Source: Dehalococcoidia bacterium
Lineage (GTDB): Bacteria > Chloroflexota > Dehalococcoidia > GIF9 > UBA5629
Reading direction: 5' to 3'
Assembly: GCA_028715025.1 (NCBI GenBank)
Contig: JAQTLG010000045.1
Span: 1-9,135, forward strand
DNA: 9,135 nt
Shown: piece after piece, positions 1 through 5,930 of the stretch
How the letters are laid out: every line of letters starts with the position of its first letter
Position numbering within the stretch: position 1 is the stretch's first letter
Made by a program: the position numbers and the translations under genes
The notes under the pieces: generated by a model
The model's input: only the letters and a program-made list of their open reading frames with translations
Told to the model about the DNA's origin: nothing
Database searches by the model: none

Positions 1-593
1 AGGTGCAGCGGGTATACGGTCTTCCTGGCGATACTGCGGTAGGCCTCGATGGCTGTGGGCACGTCGAAGGCCTTGAGCGCGATCTTGATCAGGTCGAAAT
101 CCAGACTCTCGAGAAGTTCGACCTCTTCCATCGCTGTATCGACCATGTAACCTGCAACCGAGCGCCCCGGCTTTTTGCCGGGGGGAAGGCTGCCGAAATT
201 GACGCCTATGCGTATGGGCACTTCCCTCGTTCTGGCCTCAGCCACGACTTTGCGAATCTGCTGTTTATCGCGGATATTGCCTGGATTGATGCGAAGTCCG
301 TCGGCGCCGCTGACCAGGGCCGCCAGCGCCAGGCGGTAATCGAAATGTATATCAGCAATAAGAGGAATAGATATGCCTCGTTTTATCTTTGTGATAGCCG
401 CTGCGGCCTGCTGATCCGGGACAGCCACACGGATTATCTCACAGCCGCAATCTTCCAGTTCCCTGATCTGGTTTATGGTTGAACGCGCGTCCCGTGTATC
501 GGTTTTGGACATAGACTGTACTGATATGGGGGCGCCGCCACCGATGATCACGCTGCCCACACGTATCGGTTTGGAAACGCGCCGCTTTTTCAC
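1..593 (-). CDS. ispG: 4-hydroxy-3-methylbut-2-enyl diphosphate synthase, N-terminal part (runs off the left edge)
   Basis: IspG (GcpE) converts methylerythritol cyclodiphosphate to HMBPP, the penultimate MEP-pathway step, with a [4Fe-4S] cluster in the cytoplasm. The window holds 197 codons, covering most of the N-terminal TIM-barrel. Visible family blocks are PISVQSMSKTDTRD (residues 22-35), GCEIIRVAVPD (50-60), IPLIADIHFDYRLAL (76-90), LRINPGNI (100-107) and PIRIGVNFGSLPPGKKPG (126-143). The sequence stops at YPLHL, where the family normally continues GVTEAG. The cluster-binding cysteines of the C-terminal domain therefore lie outside, and enzyme integrity cannot be judged. The start is GTG at 593, in a GTGA overlap with the rseP stop; GGAGAAAG inside the rseP end can serve as ribosome binding site. 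Last visible gene of the dxr-rseP-ispG unit. Confidence 0.95.
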   Translation of the reverse strand, partial: MKKRRVSKPIRVGSVIIGGGAPISVQSMSKTDTRDARSTINQIRELEDCGCEIIRVAVPDQQAAAAITKIKRGISIPLIADIHFDYRLALAALVSGADGLRINPGNIRDKQQIRKVVAEARTREVPIRIGVNFGSLPPGKKPGRSVAGYMVDTAMEEVELLESLDFDLIKIALKAFDVPTAIEAYRSIARKTVYPLH

Positions 594-1648
594 GGCAGCA
601 GGCTTTCTCCGCGTATGATGCGGGCCACATCGAAATAGCTGATCACCAGTATTAGCAGTATCATGGCCAGGAATCCTATCATATGAACCAGCCCCTCTTT
701 TTGAGGCGAGATCCTTTTACCTCGTCTGACCCATTCAAGCAGAACAAAAACAAGCCTGCCGCCGTCCAGACCGGGAATGGGTAGCAGGTTGAATATACCC
801 AGGTTGATGCTGATGAGGGCGGTGAACTCCAGCAGCGGGCTGATGCCGGCTTTGATAACTTCCCCGGTCAGCTGTGCAATAGCTATAGGCCCGGCAAGCT
901 GCGGTGCTGTGCTCCTGACGAACCAGCTCATAACTTCATTCTTGAAAAGCACGAGTATCTCCCAGCTGTGCACAACGCTGGTTGGCAGCGCCTGCCAGAA
1001 GGGCATGGATTCCACCGCTGTGGTTGTATCAGATGCGGTGAGCATGACTCCTGTGGCGCCCTGCCCCTGCGGGGGTACCCAGCGCGGAGTTACAGATACG
1101 ATTTTCTGGCTGGTGTCAGGCTTCATGACGACCATGGTCGTATCATTGCCCAGGTTCAGTTGAATATGATAGCTCAGGTCGGCCCGATTCTTAATGGTAT
1201 GCCCGTTAACCTCCACTATCCTGTCGCCTGCCTCAATACCCGCCGTTTGAGCCGGCGAGCCGGCGGCCACTTCTTTTATCAGCACGTTCTCAATCGTAAC
1301 GTCATGCGGGATCATAAAGCTCACAGTGAAAAGAATGATCGGCAGAAGGATATTCAGCAGCGAGCCGGCACTGAGAACGAAAATCCTTGCGCCGATGCTT
1401 TTGCTGGCCAGGCTGCCCGGTGTTGACGGGTCTTCTTCCCCCAGCAGTCGTGTGAACCCTCCGAAAGGTATCCAGTTGATGGAGTAAATTGTCTCACCGT
1501 ATTTATATCCCCAGATCCTGGGAGGCAAGCCCAGGCCGAATTCCTCCACCTTGACCTTCGACATTTTAGCGGCGGCAAAATGGCCTATCTCATGGGTGAG
1601 GATGAGCAGTATCAGCAGCGCCAGAAAAACCACTATGGTTAATAACAT
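590..1648 (-). CDS. rseP: RseP/MmpA-type site-2 intramembrane zinc metalloprotease
   Basis: Membrane-embedded M50 family protease of 352 aa. Relatives cleave anti-sigma factors or other membrane peptides within the bilayer. The first membrane segment (about residues 3-18) runs into the zinc motif HEIGH at 19-23, with Glu20 as catalytic base. PFGGFTRLLGEED (61-73) is the typical following loop. A second hydrophobic segment lies at about 88-113. A single PDZ domain covers about 115-190, with SPAQTAGIEAGDRIVEVNG at 131-149. The third zinc ligand is in NLLPIPGLDGGR (287-298, Asp295), followed by a C-terminal hydrophobic helix at about 322-340. One PDZ domain, rather than the two of E. coli RseP, fits the Gram-positive/Chloroflexota type. 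ATG at 1648 overlaps the dxr stop (TAATG) and is preceded by GGAAGGA. Its substrate here is unknown. Confidence 0.95.
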   Translation of the reverse strand: MLLTIVVFLALLILLILTHEIGHFAAAKMSKVKVEEFGLGLPPRIWGYKYGETIYSINWIPFGGFTRLLGEEDPSTPGSLASKSIGARIFVLSAGSLLNILLPIILFTVSFMIPHDVTIENVLIKEVAAGSPAQTAGIEAGDRIVEVNGHTIKNRADLSYHIQLNLGNDTTMVVMKPDTSQKIVSVTPRWVPPQGQGATGVMLTASDTTTAVESMPFWQALPTSVVHSWEILVLFKNEVMSWFVRSTAPQLAGPIAIAQLTGEVIKAGISPLLEFTALISINLGIFNLLPIPGLDGGRLVFVLLEWVRRGKRISPQKEGLVHMIGFLAMILLILVISYFDVARIIRGESLLP

Positions 1649-2781
1649 TAAATATCCTTCCTTGCTTCTTTGAGGGCTGTGTCACATGCCCACCTGTCCG
1701 ACCGGAGTATGTCCTCGATTCCGGGATTTGAAACCGGCCTGTGCATGTGCAGGGTTTTGTCTATTATTGTAGCAATTTCGGTAAAGGCAATACTATTATT
1801 AAGAAATAGATTTACGGCTGTTTCGTCCGCAGCGCATAATACGGCAGGATACGTGTCCCCCAGTTTTGCAGCCTCCAGTGATAGCCTTAGGCAGGGATAA
1901 TCCATGTAATTGACCGGCTCAAATACTAGGTTGTGCATCCCGCTGAAATCCATCGCCTTTATTTCCGGATTGGGCATTCTTTGAGGATAAAAGAGCGCGT
2001 ATTGAATAGGCAGATGCATATCGGGGATGCTCAGCTGTGCCTTGATGGAGCCGTCCTTGAACTCGACCATCGAGTGAACAATACTCTGCCGGTGTATGAT
2101 GATCTCAATCTTTTCGTAGGGAAGATCAAAGAGCCAGTGCGCCTCGATCACCTCCAGCCCTTTGTTGAAAAGTGTGGCGGAATCTACGGTTACCTTCCTG
2201 CCCATTTTCCAGGTGGGGTGTTTCAGGGCCTGCGACGCCGTTACTCTACGCAGCTTCTCAGCCGGCCAGCCCTTGAAAGGTCCTCCCGAGGCCGTCAGCA
2301 GGAGCCTGGACACGCTGGAATCTTCGCCCTGCAAGCATTGCCAGACCGCGCTGTGCTCGCTGTCTATGGGCAGGATAGCGCCCCCATGCCGGGCTGCAAG
2401 CTGTTTCAACAGGTCTCCCGCCATGACCAGTATCTCCTTATTGGCGATAGCTACGGTCTTTCCGGCCTGGAGAGCAGACATGGCCGGTTTAAGTCCGGCC
2501 TTACCTGTAGTGGCAATAATTACCATATCCACATCAGGATGAGTGGCCATTTCTTCCATCGTCGCCGGCATTGTGCCGGCGGGCAACTCTAAGTCGGCTG
2601 AACAAAAGGCTAACAGCGGTCTGAATTCGCGGACCTGCTGCAATAACAGGTCAGCATTGTTGCCGCATGCCAGACCGGACACCTGCAGTTCATCTTGAAA
2701 AATACGGACGATATCCAGGGTTTGTTGGCCGATGGACCCGGTCGATCCCAGCAAGACTATGTTTTTTACCGTGTTTTTCAT
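1648..2781 (-). CDS. dxr: 1-deoxy-D-xylulose 5-phosphate reductoisomerase
   Basis: DXR (IspC) makes 2-C-methylerythritol 4-phosphate from DXP using NADPH and a divalent metal. It is the first committed step of the MEP isoprenoid pathway. Length is 377 aa, close to family norm. The nucleotide-binding loop GSTGSIGQQTLDIV is at residues 12-25 and AIANKEILVMAG at 111-122. The metal ligands are visible as Asp140 and Glu142 (ILPIDSEHSAVWQ) and Glu210 (NKGLEVIEAHWLF, 206-218). The substrate loop reads HRQSIVHSMVEF (230-241), with Arg where most homologs I recall have Pro (HPQS). The gene heads the dxr-rseP-ispG unit. The start is ATG 2781 with only a weak AAGGTAA ribosome site, and no convincing promoter was found in 2782-2856. 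In related genomes this gene usually follows cdsA; here a 3.2-kb insert separates them. Confidence 0.97.
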   Translation of the reverse strand: MKNTVKNIVLLGSTGSIGQQTLDIVRIFQDELQVSGLACGNNADLLLQQVREFRPLLAFCSADLELPAGTMPATMEEMATHPDVDMVIIATTGKAGLKPAMSALQAGKTVAIANKEILVMAGDLLKQLAARHGGAILPIDSEHSAVWQCLQGEDSSVSRLLLTASGGPFKGWPAEKLRRVTASQALKHPTWKMGRKVTVDSATLFNKGLEVIEAHWLFDLPYEKIEIIIHRQSIVHSMVEFKDGSIKAQLSIPDMHLPIQYALFYPQRMPNPEIKAMDFSGMHNLVFEPVNYMDYPCLRLSLEAAKLGDTYPAVLCAADETAVNLFLNNSIAFTEIATIIDKTLHMHRPVSNPGIEDILRSDRWACDTALKEARKDI

Positions 2782-2856
2782 CGTGTTACCTTGATGACAG
2801 GATAATGTTACAGCAAATCGATTGAACAGACCATTGTCATGCAGTGTAAAGATAAA

Positions 2857-2906
2857 GCAAGCCCCGGCGATCTCTGTTGACGCGGTCTAACAGCGCCGGG
2901 GCTTGC
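2857..2906 (-). terminator. Strong hairpin behind the zinc-finger membrane gene, probable intrinsic terminator
   Basis: Perfect 13-bp inverted repeat: 2857-2869 (GCAAGCCCCGGCG) pairs with 2894-2906. The 24-nt centre can add CTGTT/AACAG (2874-2878 with 2889-2893) and GAC/GTC (2879-2881 with 2885-2887) around a GCG loop, so about 21 base pairs in all. On the minus strand the stem is followed by TTTATCTTTACA, a broken T-rich tract. It sits 43 nt past the stop of the 139-aa gene and upstream of dxr. It probably ends the first transcript and insulates dxr. On the plus strand no T-run follows. Confidence 0.6.
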
Positions 2907-2948
2907 ATCACTAATGCAGTATCAGTATGGGATCGATGAGTATTATAC

Positions 2949-3368
2949 CTATTGCGGCATTTCCAGTATGAGGAAGCCTGTCACGATGAGGGCTATAAAA
3001 ATTACGGCAATGATCAAATATATGACGGACAGGACAATGCCCCAGATCAGCATGGATTTGGCTTTCTTGGGATCTTTATCTTTGTTGACCGCCCAGGCGA
3101 TGATGCCTCCGATCCAGCACCAGCCGCCGAAGAGCAGCGGCAGTATGACAAGCAGCCACCATGCTCCGCTGACCGGTTTCACAGCCGGCGCCGCGTCCGA
3201 GGCCGCGGCTACGGGCACGTCATCCCTGCGTACGAATAGCTTATTGGCGCAGGCCGGGCAGTACACTTTGTCCTGCAGCTCTGTTTTACAGGCGACACAC
3301 ACCATTTTTCCACAACTCACACATGCGCCCACGGCATCTTTACCGGGGTGATACGAACAATCAGCCAT
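2949..3368 (-). CDS. B-box-type zinc-finger protein with two C-terminal membrane segments
   Basis: A 139-aa protein of unknown function. The N-terminus carries eight evenly placed potential zinc ligands: Cys4, His7, Cys16, Cys19, Cys24, Cys27, Cys37 and Cys40. Typical surroundings are CSYHPGKDAVGACVSCGK and VYCPAC. This matches the B-box/treble-clef style zinc module and could hold two zinc ions. A low-complexity Ala/Pro/Val linker (about 51-68) leads to a hydrophobic region at 69-94, perhaps a hairpin, and a long helix at about 107-135, separated by the charged loop NKDKDPKKAK. The likely topology is a cytoplasmic zinc head anchored in the membrane. AGGAGGGC lies just upstream of ATG 3368. 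The gene is transcribed divergently from the 84-aa gene and ends before a strong hairpin. Similar zinc-plus-TM proteins are common in Chloroflexota; partner or ligand cannot be told from sequence. Confidence 0.87.
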   Translation of the reverse strand: MADCSYHPGKDAVGACVSCGKMVCVACKTELQDKVYCPACANKLFVRRDDVPVAAASDAAPAVKPVSGAWWLLVILPLLFGGWCWIGGIIAWAVNKDKDPKKAKSMLIWGIVLSVIYLIIAVIFIALIVTGFLILEMPQ

Positions 3369-3407
3369 AAAAGCCCTCCTGCAGTAAAATCAGCTATAAA
3401 CATTGAT

Positions 3408-3436
3408 ATTATAGACAACGTAAACACCCAATGCAA
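3408..3436 (-). promoter_or_regulatory. Candidate sigma-70-type promoter for the zinc-finger membrane gene
   Basis: Read on the minus strand, TATAAT occupies 3413-3408, with TTGCAT at 3436-3431 and a 17-nt spacer. The -10 is a perfect consensus; the -35 matches only in part. Transcription would begin near 3401, about 33 nt before ATG 3368. The -10 is itself inside a small dyad, CTATAA (3394-3399) and TTATAG (3409-3414). Confidence 0.42.
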
Positions 3437-3452
3437 TTAAAAATTATTGCAT
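3431..3452. promoter_or_regulatory. 22-bp perfect-arm dyad between divergent promoters, candidate operator
   Basis: ATGCAAT (3431-3437) and ATTGCAT (3446-3452) form a perfect 7-bp inverted repeat around an AT-rich 8-nt centre. It coincides with the proposed -35 elements of both the minus-strand promoter and the plus-strand promoter. One dimeric regulator bound here could control the zinc-finger gene and the 84-aa gene together. No regulator gene is present in the window. AT-rich sequence can form dyads by chance, so this is a hypothesis from position and symmetry. Confidence 0.42.
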
Positions 3453-3465
3453 CCTCGTGTATAAT
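3437..3465 (+). promoter_or_regulatory. Candidate promoter P1 for the 84-aa gene
   Basis: TATAAT at 3460-3465 is a perfect -10 hexamer. TTAAAA at 3437-3442 (four of six consensus bases) lies 17 nt upstream. Transcription would begin near 3472, giving a leader of about 107 nt before ATG 3579. The leader begins with GGAGGAGG (3477-3484), which has no ATG, GTG or TTG at usable distance behind it. Confidence 0.4.
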
Positions 3466-3509
3466 AATGTTCTGTTGGAGGAGGAAGCATACACCGGGAA
3501 AACTGACCT

Positions 3510-3540
3510 TTGACTGATTCTTTATTTGTGCGTTTATATT
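3510..3540 (+). promoter_or_regulatory. Candidate promoter P2 for the 84-aa gene
   Basis: TTGACT (3510-3515) matches five of six -35 bases, and TATATT (3535-3540) matches five of six -10 bases. The spacer is 19 nt, longer than ideal. Transcription would begin near 3547, giving a short leader of about 32 nt. It may act with or instead of P1. Confidence 0.33.
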
Positions 3541-3578
3541 AGACAGCCATTTCGCAGAGAACATGAGGAGGACAAACA

Positions 3579-3833
3579 ATGCCGAAGCAGAGAATTCTGA
3601 ATTGCCCTTTGAAATTTACAAGTAAGACGCTGGAAGCGGATGGTTTCGTGAAGAAGGAAACTTGTTTATGCGACGAGGATGGTTGCGCATGGTGGAGGCC
3701 CACTACAAACATGTGTGCTGTCAACAACCTGATCGAGGTTATGAACAAACTCGAATTGACCGCCGGGCTGCAGCTCAAGACGTTGTTGCCAGATTTCCAG
3801 TCCAGGACCACCATAGTCGATGTTGAGCGATAA
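3579..3833 (+). CDS. Small cysteine-rich protein with C-x-C-x4-CAWW motif, function unknown
   Basis: An 84-aa protein with five cysteines in its first half: Cys9 (NCPLKF), Cys29 and Cys31 (CLC), Cys36 (GCAWW) and Cys46 (MCAV). The second half, from about residue 47, looks helical and has no cysteine. The Cys pattern suggests binding of a metal ion or a small Fe-S cluster, but this is inference. From memory, short hypothetical proteins with CP(L/F)xF...CAWW...CA(I/V) occur in Chloroflexota and some phages; I cannot name a function. The gene is supported by a perfect AGGAGG (3566-3571) seven nt before ATG and by promoter-like elements upstream. No signal peptide or membrane segment is visible, so it is probably cytoplasmic. 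It lies 106 nt before the enoyl-CoA hydratase gene on the same strand, but a hairpin-rich spacer separates them. Confidence 0.77.
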   Translation: MPKQRILNCPLKFTSKTLEADGFVKKETCLCDEDGCAWWRPTTNMCAVNNLIEVMNKLELTAGLQLKTLLPDFQSRTTIVDVER

Positions 3834-3882
3834 TGCCTGCGACATGACTCAGGCGAGACTACGCCAGCCTGTCGGGCAGGCA
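3834..3882. repeat. Four-fold GCCTG/CAGGC hairpin cluster between the 84-aa gene and the crotonase gene
   Basis: GCCTG (3835-3839), CAGGC (3850-3854), GCCTG (3867-3871) and CAGGC (3877-3881) alternate within 47 nt. They can fold as two tandem hairpins, with loops of 10 and 5 nt. Alternatively they can nest: a 7-bp outer stem TGCCTGC/GCAGGCA (3834-3840 with 3876-3882) around an inner CAGGC/GCCTG stem. The cluster starts right after the 84-aa stop codon. No T-run follows on the plus strand (AAATATATAG), so it is a poor classical terminator. It may be a dispersed intergenic palindrome, an attenuator or an mRNA-stability element. Confidence 0.5.
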
Positions 3883-3901
3883 AATATATAGTGATTTGAG
3901 T

Positions 3902-3907
3902 TATAAT
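3902..3907 (+). promoter_or_regulatory. Perfect -10 hexamer upstream of the enoyl-CoA hydratase gene
   Basis: TATAAT at 3902-3907, about 33 nt before ATG 3940. No good -35 is seen at 16-18 nt upstream. The -35 zone holds a weak dyad, CAAAT (3881-3885) and ATTTG (3894-3898), which might bind an activator or repressor. It suggests the beta-oxidation pair can be transcribed separately from the 84-aa gene. Confidence 0.33.
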
Positions 3908-3939
3908 GTAGCGCGAAATTAAACAATCAAGGAGGTCTT

Positions 3940-4716
3940 ATGGCTTACGATACACTATTACTGGAAAGGGAGGGTGCAGTCGGGATTATTACTCTTAACA
4001 GGCCACCGGTAAACCCGTTCAATTACGCGGCAATCGACAACCTTGGAAAGGCATATGCCGAACTCGAGACTGACAAGTCTGTCCGGTCTATTATCATTAC
4101 CGGCGGGGGTGAAAAGGCCTTTTCCGCCGGCTTTGATATCTCCAGCTTCGCCGATCCTATGAATATATGGTTGCCCAGGTTGGGACATATGGTTTTCAGC
4201 CGCATCGAGAGGGGTCCCAAGCCGGTTGTTGCCGCCATCAACGGCTTTGCCCTTGGCGGAGGATTTGAACTGGCCATGGCCTGCCATTTCAGAGTAATGG
4301 TTGACGCCGAGAAGGCGACATTAGGCCTGCCGGAGATCAACCTCGGTATCATACCGGGCTGGGGCGGCACGCAGAGACTGCCCAGGCTGATAGGGCGCAC
4401 CCGGGCGTTGGAGATCGCACTTATGGGCAGGAGAATCAATGCCAAAGAAGCTTTCGAATGGGGTCTGCTGAACAAGGTATCCAAGCCGGGCGAAACGCTC
4501 AAAGACGCCAAGGAAATGGCCGCCTCACTGAGCAAGCGGGCGCCGCTCGCCCTCAAGGCTATTTTGAACGCGGTGGTGCTGGGTGTGGATACCAACATGG
4601 CAGCGGGTCTTGATATAGAGCTGGAGGGCTCGCGGACGGTTGGAATGTCCAAGGACGCCATGGAAGGCATGACTGCTTTCATGGAGAAACGAGAAGCCAA
4701 ATTCACGGGTGAATAA
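3940..4716 (+). CDS. Enoyl-CoA hydratase / crotonase family protein
   Basis: A 258-aa single-domain crotonase. It probably hydrates trans-2-enoyl-CoA to 3-hydroxyacyl-CoA, the second step of beta-oxidation. AFSAGFDISSF (60-70) gives the first oxyanion-hole segment, and FALGGGFELAMACHFRVM (103-120) the second. Glu110 and Glu132 (GLPEINLGIIPGWGGTQRLP, 129-148) match the two catalytic glutamates of the rat mitochondrial enzyme. They are 22 residues apart, rather than the 20 of many stand-alone hydratases. This two-residue insert and the ACHxRV wording recall the hydratase domain of FadJ-type multifunctional proteins. A very strong AAGGAGG (3929-3935) precedes ATG. The next gene, 28 nt downstream, encodes the dehydrogenase of the next step. 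Chain-length preference cannot be read; crotonyl-CoA hydratase is an alternative label. Confidence 0.93.
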   Translation: MAYDTLLLEREGAVGIITLNRPPVNPFNYAAIDNLGKAYAELETDKSVRSIIITGGGEKAFSAGFDISSFADPMNIWLPRLGHMVFSRIERGPKPVVAAINGFALGGGFELAMACHFRVMVDAEKATLGLPEINLGIIPGWGGTQRLPRLIGRTRALEIALMGRRINAKEAFEWGLLNKVSKPGETLKDAKEMAASLSKRAPLALKAILNAVVLGVDTNMAAGLDIELEGSRTVGMSKDAMEGMTAFMEKREAKFTGE

Positions 4717-4744
4717 ATAAATAACATATAGGAGATACGGATCA

Positions 4745-5914
4745 ATGAAAGCTGCAGACATTAAGACGATCACGGTTGTCGGATCCGGCGATATGGGACA
4801 CGGCATCGCCGAGGTTGCCGCCATGGCCGGCTACAAAGTCAACATGTACGACATCAAACAGGAATTCGTTGACAAGGGCATGGGCAAGATCAAGGACAGC
4901 CTTACCAAGCAGGTCACCAAGCAGAAGATGACACAGGAGGCCATGGACAAGACCATGGGCCTGCTAAAAGGCTTCACGGTGTTGAAGGACGCGCTTAAAG
5001 ACGCGGATTTCATGATCGAGGCAGCCCCGGAGATTATGGAACTTAAACAGAAGATATTTAAAGAGTGCGATGAGCACGCGCCAAAACATGCCATTCTAAC
5101 TACCAATACATCCAACATGAGTATTACCAAGATCGCCTCGGCCACTAAACGGCCCGACAAAGTTGCTGGGCTGCACTTCTTTAACCCCGTTGCTATGATG
5201 ACGCTGGCAGAGGTGATCAGGGGAGACAAGACATCCAATGAGACCATGGACGTAACATACGACCTGATGAAAACCTGGAAAAACTTCAGGGGAGCCATGG
5301 TTCCTATAAGAGTGGAGAAGGACACCCCGAGCTTTGTTTACAACAGGCTGGGCGCCCCGGCTGCCCTGTATATGTCTGAGCTGCTGGAGAAAGGCGAAGT
5401 AACTCCAGAGGCTGCCGACGCAAAAGTGAAGTCTATCGGCGCGCCCATGGGCCCGTTCGAGACGTTCGACTTCGTGGGTCTCGACGTAATGTACCACAGC
5501 CAGGAATACCTGGCCGGTGTGCTGTCACCCGAATACAAGCCGCGCAGCTGGCTCGAGAAGAAGATGAAGTCCGGCGAACTGGGAAAGAAGACGGGCAAAG
5601 GTCTCTTCGATTGGTCGGCTGGACGCCCGGCCATCGACGTAAGCAAGGCCGATCCCAATTTCGATCCTATGGATATCATTTGCCTGCAGGTCAATGAAGG
5701 CACCAAGCTAATCGAGGCAGGGGTTGTCAAGACTCCCGCCGAGATAGACCTTGCTATGGTGCACGGCGGCGGCGGCATCTTCGGACCGTTCGCGCTGGCC
5801 AAGGGCATGGGCTGGGCCAAAGTCGCTGAGAAATGCGAGGCCATCGCCAAGAAGACAGGCATCAAACAATTCATGCCTACTGAGACCCTGAAGAAAGGCG
5901 ATATCACGATCTAA
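4745..5914 (+). CDS. 3-hydroxyacyl-CoA dehydrogenase (long form with a second C-terminal domain)
   Basis: A 389-aa NAD-dependent enzyme that oxidises (S)-3-hydroxyacyl-CoA to 3-ketoacyl-CoA, the step after the upstream hydratase. The Rossmann loop VVGSGDMGHGIAEVA (11-25) has Gly13, Gly15 and Gly18. Ser123, His144 (GLHFFNPV) and Glu156 keep the same spacing as Ser137, His158 and Glu170 of human SCHAD; Asn200 (VYNRLGAP) is the likely Asn208 counterpart. The family signature D-x-P-G-F is DTPSF here, with Ser replacing Gly. After the first C-terminal domain (to GKKTGKGLFDW, 280-290) a second helical segment follows: NEGTKLIEAGVVKTPAEIDL (317-336) and HGGGGIFGPFALAKGMG (340-356). This resembles the dehydrogenase part of archaeal/multifunctional fusions, with the hydratase as a separate upstream gene. 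GGAG lies 10 nt before ATG. The gene ends facing cdsA. Confidence 0.94.
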   Translation: MKAADIKTITVVGSGDMGHGIAEVAAMAGYKVNMYDIKQEFVDKGMGKIKDSLTKQVTKQKMTQEAMDKTMGLLKGFTVLKDALKDADFMIEAAPEIMELKQKIFKECDEHAPKHAILTTNTSNMSITKIASATKRPDKVAGLHFFNPVAMMTLAEVIRGDKTSNETMDVTYDLMKTWKNFRGAMVPIRVEKDTPSFVYNRLGAPAALYMSELLEKGEVTPEAADAKVKSIGAPMGPFETFDFVGLDVMYHSQEYLAGVLSPEYKPRSWLEKKMKSGELGKKTGKGLFDWSAGRPAIDVSKADPNFDPMDIICLQVNEGTKLIEAGVVKTPAEIDLAMVHGGGGIFGPFALAKGMGWAKVAEKCEAIAKKTGIKQFMPTETLKKGDITI

Positions 5915-5930
5915 GCAGAGATACTGTGAG

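Noticed and set aside
3..482. Plus-strand open frame of 159 codons at the left edge
   Set aside because: The minus strand reads through as IspG with many conserved blocks; the plus frame is its shadow.
1933..2592. Plus-strand open frame of 219 codons opposite dxr
   Set aside because: dxr is unmistakable on the minus strand, with all metal ligands, and occupies this interval.
2914..3351. Plus-strand open frame of 145 codons over the zinc-finger membrane gene
   Set aside because: The minus-strand product has eight ordered zinc ligands, membrane helices and a good ribosome site; the plus-strand frame has none of these.
4023..4745. Long open frame (240 codons) antisense to the enoyl-CoA hydratase gene
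   Set aside because: It mirrors the crotonase codons, is Ser/Pro rich with no recognisable motif, and the plus-strand protein has complete catalytic motifs. It is a shadow frame.
5338..5907. Open frame (189 codons) antisense to the dehydrogenase gene
   Set aside because: Same reasoning: the plus strand encodes a clear NAD-binding enzyme, and the antisense product has no domain character or ribosome site.
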